Source: Winogradskyella sp.
Lineage (GTDB): Bacteria > Bacteroidota > Bacteroidia > Flavobacteriales > Flavobacteriaceae
Direction: 5' to 3'
DNA length: 37,104 nucleotides
NCBI RefSeq assembly: GCF_013213975.1
Contig: NZ_JABSST010000029.1
Location: forward strand, 1-37,104
In this document: piece by piece, positions 1 to 6,214 of the stretch
Layout: each line of letters begins with the position of its first letter
Numbering within the stretch: the stretch's first letter is position 1
The notes under the pieces: generated by a model
Database searches by the model: none
Seen by the model: the letters and a program-made list of their open reading frames with translations, nothing else
Told to the model about the DNA's origin: nothing
Translations under genes and position numbers: made by a program

Positions 1-770
1 CAGTTTCTGCTTGTGCTTCTTCCGCTAATTCAATGATCGATGCTCTTAATACAATTCGTTTAGGGCATTGTGATGTTGTTATTACTGGTGGAAGTGAGGC
101 TGCAGTAACTATTGCAGGTATGGGAGGATTCAATGCAATGCATGCTATGAGTACAAGAAATGATAGCCCAGAAACTGCGTCTAGACCTTTTGATGCTAAT
201 CGTGATGGTTTTGTATTAGGTGAAGGTGCAGGTTCTATTGTTTTAGAAGAATACGAGCATGCAAAAGCTAGAGGTGCTAAGATTTACGCGGAAGTTGTAG
301 GTGGCGGATTATCCTCAGATGCTTATCATATGACAGCACCTCACCCAGATGGGATTGGTGTTGTGGCAGTAATGAAAAATTGTTTGAAAAATGCTGGTTT
401 AAATCCGGAAGATGTAGATCATATTAATACACACGGTACATCTACTCCATTAGGGGATGTTGCAGAATTAAAAGCTATATCTGAAGTATTTGGAAGTCAT
501 GCAAAAAACATAAATATTAATTCTACAAAGTCTATGACAGGTCACTTGTTGGGCGCTGCAGGTGCTATTGAAGCTATTGCTTCTATTATGGCGCTTGAAA
601 ACGGAATTATTCCTCCAACAATTAATCATGAAACAGCAGATGAAAACATAGATTCGGAATTAAATTTAACGCTCAATAAAGCTCAGAAACGAGATATTAA
701 AGTCGCAATGAGTAATACCTTTGGATTTGGCGGTCATAACGCTTGTGTATTATTTAAGAAATTAGACTAA
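1..770 (+). CDS. fabF: Beta-ketoacyl-ACP synthase II (FabF), 5' end outside window
   Basis: Condensing enzyme of type II fatty-acid synthesis. It extends acyl-ACP with malonyl-ACP in the cytoplasm. The frame is open from base 3 and enters the window at the active-site region (VSACASSA), so the nucleophile Cys is encoded at bases 12-14. The ATG at 33 is internal, not the start. The two catalytic histidines are visible in NTHGTSTPLGD and MTGHLLGAAG, and the C-terminal GFGGHNA motif of the family is present. About 160 N-terminal residues lie upstream of the window. Only 7 bases separate its stop from the start of rnc, so the two are probably co-transcribed. A terminator-like hairpin lies just inside rnc. 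Cys-His-His ketosynthase identity is certain. FabF rather than FabB is chosen from the overall motif pattern. Confidence 0.95.
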   Translation, partial: VSACASSANSMIDALNTIRLGHCDVVITGGSEAAVTIAGMGGFNAMHAMSTRNDSPETASRPFDANRDGFVLGEGAGSIVLEEYEHAKARGAKIYAEVVGGGLSSDAYHMTAPHPDGIGVVAVMKNCLKNAGLNPEDVDHINTHGTSTPLGDVAELKAISEVFGSHAKNININSTKSMTGHLLGAAGAIEAIASIMALENGIIPPTINHETADENIDSELNLTLNKAQKRDIKVAMSNTFGFGGHNACVLFKKLD

Positions 771-777
771 ATCCCGA

Positions 778-1521
778 ATGGGTTTCATTCGTAACATATT
801 AAAAAGTTCCCGTTCTCAAGAAGACGGGAATTTTTTTTTACAACTAAGAAAGATTTTAGGTTTTAAGCCAAAATCAAAATCTCTTTACATCAAAGCCTTC
901 ACACATCGTTCGATGAATATAAAGGATGAAAAAGGCAATCCTATTAATTATGAACGTCTTGAATTTGTTGGTGATGCAATGATTAGCGCTGTAATTGCTG
1001 CGTATTTATATGGTCAAGTACCTCATGGAAATGAAGGATATCTCACAAAAATGCGTTCAAAAGTTGTGAGTAGAGAACATCTAAATGAGTTAGGAAAAGA
1101 GCTTGGTCTCATAGAATTGGTACAAAGTAGAATACCTAAGTCTAACTTTGGAAATAACATTCACGGTAATCTTTTTGAAGCATTGGTTGGCGCTATTTAC
1201 CTAGATATGGGCTATAAAACTTGCGAAAAATTCTTATATCAACGGGTTATTAATCCACATGTAGATATTGAAACTTTAGAAGGTAAAGTCATCAGTTACA
1301 AAAGTTTGTTGATCGAATGGTGTCAGAAAGAAAAGAACACCTTCGATTACCTAGTTTATGAAGATACCGGTAATGATGAATTGAAGCATTTTTCAGTAAA
1401 GTTGAGTATTAATGACAAAGTGGTATCTAAAGCCAGAGCAACTTCTAAGAAAAAGGCTGAAGAAAAAGCTTCAAAACGTGCGTTTTTTGCTTTTCAGAAG
1501 CAAATTACAAAGGTAATTTGA
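778..1521 (+). CDS. rnc: Ribonuclease III
   Basis: Double-strand-specific endoribonuclease of rRNA and mRNA processing, 247 residues, the usual length. The N-terminal endonuclease domain carries the signature NYERLEFVGDA (residues 57-67, including metal-binding E59, E62 and D66 by comparison with E. coli E38, E41 and D45). The second acidic cluster reads NLFEALVGAIYLD (131-143): E134 is kept, but the position matching E. coli D114 is Asn131. I recall that substitution in other Bacteroidota. A double-stranded-RNA-binding domain rich in Lys/Ala occupies roughly residues 170-240. The ATG lies 7 bases after the fabF stop. A GC-rich hairpin followed by nine Ts lies 29 bases into the coding sequence, encoding SRSQEDGNFF. 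It could act as a fabF terminator or an attenuator of rnc. Confidence 0.96.
   Translation: MGFIRNILKSSRSQEDGNFFLQLRKILGFKPKSKSLYIKAFTHRSMNIKDEKGNPINYERLEFVGDAMISAVIAAYLYGQVPHGNEGYLTKMRSKVVSREHLNELGKELGLIELVQSRIPKSNFGNNIHGNLFEALVGAIYLDMGYKTCEKFLYQRVINPHVDIETLEGKVISYKSLLIEWCQKEKNTFDYLVYEDTGNDELKHFSVKLSINDKVVSKARATSKKKAEEKASKRAFFAFQKQITKVI
807..839 (+). terminator. Terminator-like hairpin inside rnc coding sequence
   Basis: TTCCCGT (807-813) pairs perfectly with ACGGGAA (824-830) across a 10-base loop and is followed at once by nine Ts (831-839). This is the canonical form of an intrinsic terminator on the + strand. It is unusual because it lies inside the reading frame of rnc, 37 bases after the fabF stop. 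Function is inferred only. Confidence 0.5.
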
Positions 1522-1544
1522 ATAATCATAAGTATTTTATTTTA

Positions 1545-1560
1545 ACGATAACGTTTTCGT
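1545..1560. promoter_or_regulatory. LacI/PurR-like operator candidate
   Basis: ACGATAACGTTTTCGT is a 16-base near-palindrome with one mismatched pair and a central AACGTT core. It resembles the operators of LacI-family regulators (the E. coli PurR type has the form ACGnAAACGTTTnCGT). It lies upstream of the IPExxxVDY-pyk pair, in the 122-base gap after rnc. Resemblance only, with no proof of binding. Confidence 0.3.
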
Positions 1561-1615
1561 AGAATTTGACCGTCAAGATTAACCAAAAGTTAATTATTGT
1601 AAGTTATTAATATTC

Positions 1616-1623
1616 TATATTTA
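1616..1623 (+). promoter_or_regulatory. Bacteroidota -7 box candidate for IPExxxVDY-pyk
   Basis: TATATTTA fits the Bacteroidota TAnnTTTG element except for its last base. A TTG lies at 1597-1599, 16 bases upstream. The ATG at 1644 follows 20 bases later, and no purine-rich Shine-Dalgarno sequence is seen. Confidence 0.35.
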
Positions 1624-1643
1624 CACCTCAAAGTTGTAACTAT

Positions 1644-2120
1644 ATGGCTTTACACAAACTTCTAGTTGATGAGTTTTATGACGATACTTACAAGCTCATT
1701 GCTATTCATTGTGGCTTAGAAGATTATCGTTTAGCCTATTTGCTTAATAGAAGTTTAGACTTAAATCTAACTCGCAAGAGCGAAGACTTAGATTTGGAAT
1801 ACTTAAAGTCATCATATAGCATCTTTGAATGGAATAATACCTCGCAATATATAACGTGGAACTTAATATCTAATGTTTGTAAGAAAGAGGAGGATAGTCT
1901 ATACAGTACAGGATTATTTCGAACCAATCAGAGGGTGTTAAAAACATTTAATCTTGTGCCGGAATATAAGCGTGTAGATTTCTTTATTAAAATTTCTGAG
2001 GAAATACAGAATATTAATGAGAAACTTATACTTAACCGATTACAGAATATTCCTCAAATTGTCACGAGTTATTGTGTTAATCCATCAGAACTAAAATCTA
2101 AAGACCATTTAATTTTTTGA
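1644..2120 (+). CDS. IPExxxVDY family protein, function unknown
   Basis: 158-residue cytoplasmic protein without a signal peptide or membrane segment. It contains VPEYKRVDF (residues 105-113), which is the IPExxxVDY signature that names this Bacteroidota-specific family. The N-terminal half is Leu- and Asp-rich (HKLLVDEFYDDTYKLIAIHC) and a conserved-looking FEWNN segment follows. Its stop lies 4 bases before the pyk ATG, the order I expect in Flavobacteriaceae, so the two are almost certainly one transcript. The constant linkage suggests a role related to glycolysis or its control, but no activity is known to me. A LacI-like palindrome and a -7 box lie upstream. Confidence 0.85.
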   Translation: MALHKLLVDEFYDDTYKLIAIHCGLEDYRLAYLLNRSLDLNLTRKSEDLDLEYLKSSYSIFEWNNTSQYITWNLISNVCKKEEDSLYSTGLFRTNQRVLKTFNLVPEYKRVDFFIKISEEIQNINEKLILNRLQNIPQIVTSYCVNPSELKSKDHLIF

Positions 2121-2124
2121 ATTG

Positions 2125-3564
2125 ATGTCAAATAAGAAAACGAAAATAGTAGCTACATTAGGCCCAGCAACAAGCAATAAGGAAACCCTCAAAGCCATGC
2201 TAGATGAAGGGGCAAACGTTTTTAGAATTAATTTCTCTCACGCAGATTATGATGATGTAACAGAGCGTATTAATATGATTAGAGAGCTTAACGAGGAGTT
2301 TGGTTATAATGCTGCTATTCTGGGTGATTTACAAGGACCTAAATTGAGGGTTGGTGTAATGAAGGGTGAGGTTATTGTAAATGAAGGCGATGAAATTATT
2401 TTTGCAACTGGTGAACGTTTTGAAGGCACTAAGGAACGCGTTTACATGACGTATGACAATTTCCCTCAGGATGCAAAACCTGGTGAGCGCATCTTATTAG
2501 ATGATGGTAAATTAATTTTTGAAGTAGTGTCTACAGATGGTAAAAAAGAGGTAAAAGCAAAAGTTATACAAGGCGGACCTCTAAAATCTAAGAAAGGGGT
2601 TAATCTACCAAATACTAATATTTCGCAACCAGCATTGACCGAAAAAGATATTGAAGATGCTGTTTTTGCTATTAGTAAAAATGTTGATTGGATTGCATTA
2701 TCTTTTGTAAGACATGCTGAAGATTTAATGCAACTAGAGGAATTAATTAAGGAGCACAGCGATCATAAAATTCCAATTATAGCAAAGATTGAAAAGCCAG
2801 AAGCCGTAGAAAATATCGATAAAATTGTAGCGTATTGTGATGGACTTATGGTAGCACGTGGTGATTTGGGCGTAGAAATTCCTGCAGAAGAAGTACCATT
2901 AATTCAGAAGAAACTGGTTTTAAGAGCGAAGCGTGCTAGAATCCCTGTAATTATTGCGACTCAAATGATGGAGACTATGATTACAAGTTTAACTCCAACC
3001 AGAGCTGAGGTAAACGATGTTGCTAATTCTGTTATGGATGGTGCTGATGCGGTTATGCTTTCTGGTGAAACTTCTGTTGGTCAGTATCCAGTGCAGGTAA
3101 TTCGTCAGATGGCTAATATCATCCGTAGTGTAGAAGATTCTCCATTAATTGAAGTACCACAAGCACCACCACATATTCGGACAAAGCGTTATATCACAAA
3201 ATCTATTTGCTATCATGCAGCTAACATGGCCAATGAAATAAATGCTAAAGCTATTTCAACCTTGACAAACAGTGGTTATACTGCGTTTCAAATTTCGGCT
3301 TGGAGACCTAAGTCTCACATTTTAGTGTTTACGTCTAATGCCCGTATTCTAACACAATTGAGTTTGCTTTGGGGTGTTAAGGCTTTTTATTATGATAAAT
3401 ACGTAAGTACTGACGAGACTATTGAGGATGTAAATGCAATAGCCTGTAAGAAAGGTTACCTTGATGTTGGGGATATGCTTGTTAGTTTAGCGGCCATGCC
3501 AATTAAAGACAGAGGAATGGTAAATACATTAAGGGTTACTGAGATTGAGAGTTGTAGTTTTTAA
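2125..3564 (+). CDS. pyk: Pyruvate kinase
   Basis: Converts phosphoenolpyruvate and ADP to pyruvate and ATP, the last step of glycolysis, in the cytoplasm. The protein has 479 residues from the ATG at 2125. A TTG at 2122 would add one residue and is unlikely to be used. Family landmarks are KIVATLGPAT at the N-terminus, NFSHADYDD, the B domain from about residue 70 to 170, AKIEKPEAVENID with the active-site Lys, MVARGDLGVEIP, and the ATQMMETM and TRAEVNDVANSVMDGADAVMLSGETSVGQYP stretches. A C-terminal allosteric-type domain (about 355-479) ends the protein. Its 3' end overlaps the antisense 3' end of the propeller pseudogene by 29 bases. No terminator is obvious after it. Confidence 0.97.
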   Translation: MSNKKTKIVATLGPATSNKETLKAMLDEGANVFRINFSHADYDDVTERINMIRELNEEFGYNAAILGDLQGPKLRVGVMKGEVIVNEGDEIIFATGERFEGTKERVYMTYDNFPQDAKPGERILLDDGKLIFEVVSTDGKKEVKAKVIQGGPLKSKKGVNLPNTNISQPALTEKDIEDAVFAISKNVDWIALSFVRHAEDLMQLEELIKEHSDHKIPIIAKIEKPEAVENIDKIVAYCDGLMVARGDLGVEIPAEEVPLIQKKLVLRAKRARIPVIIATQMMETMITSLTPTRAEVNDVANSVMDGADAVMLSGETSVGQYPVQVIRQMANIIRSVEDSPLIEVPQAPPHIRTKRYITKSICYHAANMANEINAKAISTLTNSGYTAFQISAWRPKSHILVFTSNARILTQLSLLWGVKAFYYDKYVSTDETIEDVNAIACKKGYLDVGDMLVSLAAMPIKDRGMVNTLRVTEIESCSF

Positions 3565-4521
3565 ACTCAACTTGATAGATTCTACGGAATCCATTATCAT
3601 ATTTTCTAATTTGGCTAATTAATTCTTCAGCAGAATTAAAGCCGTTTGCTTTCATTTCAACACTGCTTCTTCGGCTTGTAAATATAGGGTTCCATTATTT
3701 ACAAAAGGACAGAACTCCATGCCTTTAGAGTTTATTTGTTTTCCTAGATTTTTGGCCATTGACCATTCTCCATTATTATTTCCGCTGATGTACATATCAC
3801 CAGAACCTAAACCATTTGGCCGTCTCCAACCACCAAAAATAATGTAGGACTTATCTGGGGCGATAAAGGCATTATATTCAGCACCCTTTGTGTTAATACC
3901 TTCTCCTAAAATCTCTGGTTTGGAATATACATTGTTTATCCATTTGCTCATAAAGATATCATCTTGCGATTCGAGTTCTTTTTTGATGGTTGTAAAGAAG
4001 AGGTTACCATTGCTGGCTATCGAAGGATAAAATTCATCTCCACCAGTATTTATAGGTGCACCAATATTTTTAGGTTGAGACCATTTACTGGTTTTAGAAG
4101 AACGCTCAACAAACCAAATGTCCATACCTTAGTATTAATACTACCCTTTGAAATGGGTCTATTAGACACAAAATAGAGCTTTAAATTGTTTGGCGACAAA
4201 AGGGTTCTAAATCGTTAAAACGTTCTGAAAACGGACTTATTTGAGGATCTTGCCATTCCCAATTGTCTTTTATTATTTTCATAATTACAGATAGTTCTCG
4301 AGCAGGACTCTGCAAAGTAAAGTAAGCTTCGGTTTCATCGGAACTCATTGTAAAGTCTCTCACTTTTGAAAATTTGAAGAAAATGTGTTCTACAAAAGGT
4401 TGAACACCTTTATCATGTTCTAATTGGGTTTCTGTGTGTTTTGCCTTTAATTTTCTTCCTTGTTACAAGACACAAGCGAAAAAGCGACTGCTAGCAGCAG
4501 TAAGGATAGCATAGATTTCAT
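3536..4521 (-). pseudogene. Decayed PD40 beta-propeller lipoprotein
   Basis: Read on the minus strand, an ATG at 4519-4521 starts a classic lipoprotein signal (hydrophobic core, then SLVSC) that meets a stop at 4447-4449. Shifting frame recovers a continuous TolB-like/PD40 propeller protein: VRDFTMSSDETEAYFT, then LSPNNLKLYFVSNRP, then MDIWFVERSS through GTLYL, then SRRSSVEMKANGFNSAEELI, ending at a stop whose complement is at 3536-3538. Four breaks occur near 4447, 4197, 4128 and 3677. Each is repaired by restoring one base in a short run (A, T, G and T). Apart from these shifts the propeller repeats are well kept, so decay looks recent. Draft-sequence error is an alternative, but longer homopolymers nearby (T9 in rnc) leave their genes intact. 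The end overlaps pyk on the opposite strand. Confidence 0.8.
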
Positions 4522-4568
4522 TTTTTGATTGTTTCAGTCAGTCTTATAAACTTATAAAACCTAAGTCA

Positions 4569-5678
4569 TTAAAAGTCAAACTTTAACTGAACACTAACAG
4601 ACTTATCCTTTGATTGTTTAAGCTTTATTTTTTCTGAATCAGTATTTAAATTAGATAATGAAATCCCTAATAGGCGTACGGAATTGTTCAAGTGCTCCTG
4701 ATATAAAAGATCTTTTGCTGTATCAAGAATAATAGACTTATCTTGGACATAGTAGGGTAAGGTTTTACTTCGTGTTTGTAATGTGAAATCGCTGTATTTT
4801 ATTTTTAGTGTAATGGTCTTTCCAGAGACCTTACTCTTTTCTAAACGCCGAGCTACCTCTTGTGCTATATGATCTAATTTATCAAGCATAAAGATTTCGG
4901 AGGATAGGTTTTCGCTAAAGGTTCGTTCTGCGGCAAGGGATTTTCTGGTACGGTTTGGTTTTACTTCACTATTATGTATTCCTCTAACAACATGGTAATA
5001 GTAAACCCCAGATTTACCAAAGTTTTCGTCAAGAAATTCTAAACTTTTAGCTTTTAAATCTTGACCCGTAAAAATGCCCTTTTGATACATCTTTTCAGCA
5101 GTAACTTTTCCAACCCCATAGAATTTTCTAATGTCTAGCGCTTCTAAAAAAGATATAACGTCTTCAGGATTTACGGTTTTTTGGCCATTAGGTTTATTAT
5201 AATCGCTTGCTACTTTGGCTATGAATTTGTTTATAGAGATGCCTGCGGATGCTGTGAGTCCGATTTCGTTAAAAATGCGTTGACGTATTTTCTGTGCAAT
5301 TAGTGTTGCACTGGGCAATCCTATTTTATTTTCTGTAACATCAAGATAGGCTTCGTCTAAGGATAAGGGCTCTACTAAATCCGTATAATCAAGAAATATT
5401 TTTCGAATCCGATCTGAAATCTCTTTATACCTCGCAAAATCTGTTTTTACAAAGATTAAATTAGGACATAATTTTTCTGCTAAGCGTCCAGACATCGCAC
5501 TTTTTACTCCAAACTTTCGAGCTTCATAGCTTGCAGCACTTATAACTCCGCGTTTACCTCCACCTCCAACGGCAATGGGTTTACCTTTAAGTTCAGGATG
5601 ATCCATTTGCGCGATAGATGCATAAAACGCATCCATATCTACATGAATAATTTTTCTAATTGGTAAATCCTGAATCAT
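4569..5678 (-). CDS. dinB: DNA polymerase IV (Y-family translesion polymerase)
   Basis: Error-prone lesion-bypass polymerase, 369 residues, about the usual size. The palm begins with HVDMDAFYASI (residues 12-22, metal-binding D14), followed by the YEARKFGVKSAM motif. SLDEAYLDVTE holds the catalytic pair D108/E109. Helix-hairpin-helix and little-finger regions follow, with KFYGVGKVTAEKM near residue 190. The last residues (VQLKFDF) resemble a beta-clamp-binding QLxLF peptide, an inference. It is divergently transcribed from the CYTH gene with 15 bases between start codons and a shared palindromic TAAATTTA, so its mRNA leader must be extremely short. No SOS box could be recognised. Confidence 0.96.
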   Translation of the reverse strand: MIQDLPIRKIIHVDMDAFYASIAQMDHPELKGKPIAVGGGGKRGVISAASYEARKFGVKSAMSGRLAEKLCPNLIFVKTDFARYKEISDRIRKIFLDYTDLVEPLSLDEAYLDVTENKIGLPSATLIAQKIRQRIFNEIGLTASAGISINKFIAKVASDYNKPNGQKTVNPEDVISFLEALDIRKFYGVGKVTAEKMYQKGIFTGQDLKAKSLEFLDENFGKSGVYYYHVVRGIHNSEVKPNRTRKSLAAERTFSENLSSEIFMLDKLDHIAQEVARRLEKSKVSGKTITLKIKYSDFTLQTRSKTLPYYVQDKSIILDTAKDLLYQEHLNNSVRLLGISLSNLNTDSEKIKLKQSKDKSVSVQLKFDF

Positions 5679-5682
5679 AGTG

Positions 5683-5690
5683 TAAATTTA
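5683..5690. promoter_or_regulatory. Shared palindromic -7 box of dinB and the CYTH gene
   Basis: TAAATTTA is its own reverse complement and fits TAnnTTTG except for the last base on both strands. It ends 4 bases from the dinB ATG (5678) and 3 bases from the CYTH ATG (5694), the only room available between the two start codons. Confidence 0.4.
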
Positions 5691-5693
5691 GGC

Positions 5694-6167
5694 ATGATTG
5701 AAATAGAAAGAAAATTTTTAGTTCTTTGCGATGTATATAAAAAAGATGCTACCACTAGTTATTCTATAAGACAGGGATTTTTAAATAGTCATGCAGAACG
5801 GACAGTCAGGGTTAGACTAAAAAAGGATGTTGGAATCTTAACCATAAAAGGAAAATCATCTGAAGATGGTTTGTCACGGTACGAATGGGAAAAAGAAATT
5901 TCATTTAAAGACGCCGAAGAACTATTTAAACTGTGTGAAGAAGGGACTATTGAGAAAGTAAGATATGAAGTAAAAAATGGAGATCATCTTTTCGAAATTG
6001 ACGAGTTTTTCGGTGAAAATGAAGGCCTGGTTATTGCAGAAATTGAGCTTAATAAAGAAAATGAATATTTTGAACAACCAGATTGGTTAGGGAAGGAAGT
6101 AACAGGCGATATAAGGTATTACAATTCTCAACTAAGTAAGCATCCGTTTAGACATTGGAACAAATAA
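5694..6167 (+). CDS. CYTH domain protein (triphosphate tunnel metalloenzyme family)
   Basis: 157-residue soluble protein opening with MIEIERKFLV. The ExExK signature (E3, E5, K7) binds the metal and triphosphate in this family. Alternating basic and acidic strands of the tunnel follow: RVRLKK, GILTIKGK, RYEWEKEIS, KVRYEV, FEIDEFFGENEGLVIAEIEL and a C-terminal YYNSQLS. Bacterial relatives are short-chain inorganic triphosphatases or proteins of unknown substrate. Adenylate cyclase activity is possible in the superfamily but not indicated here. It starts 15 bases from dinB and ends in a strong terminator hairpin. Substrate cannot be read from sequence. Confidence 0.9.
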   Translation: MIEIERKFLVLCDVYKKDATTSYSIRQGFLNSHAERTVRVRLKKDVGILTIKGKSSEDGLSRYEWEKEISFKDAEELFKLCEEGTIEKVRYEVKNGDHLFEIDEFFGENEGLVIAEIELNKENEYFEQPDWLGKEVTGDIRYYNSQLSKHPFRHWNK

Positions 6168-6198
6168 AAAAAGCTCTGAAATTATTCAGAGCTTTTTT
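6167..6198. terminator. Bidirectional terminator between CYTH gene and T9SS cluster
   Basis: AAAAAAGCTCTGAA (6167-6180) pairs perfectly with TTCAGAGCTTTTTT (6185-6198) across the loop ATTA. The A/T tracts on both sides let it work for the CYTH gene (+) and the OmpA-like gene (-), which converge here. Confidence 0.9.
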
Positions 6199-6214
6199 AT
6201 GATTGTGTTTTTAA

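Noticed and set aside
2122..2124. TTG start of pyruvate kinase
   Set aside because: An ATG follows immediately at 2125 and gives the standard N-terminus, so the TTG adds only one residue.
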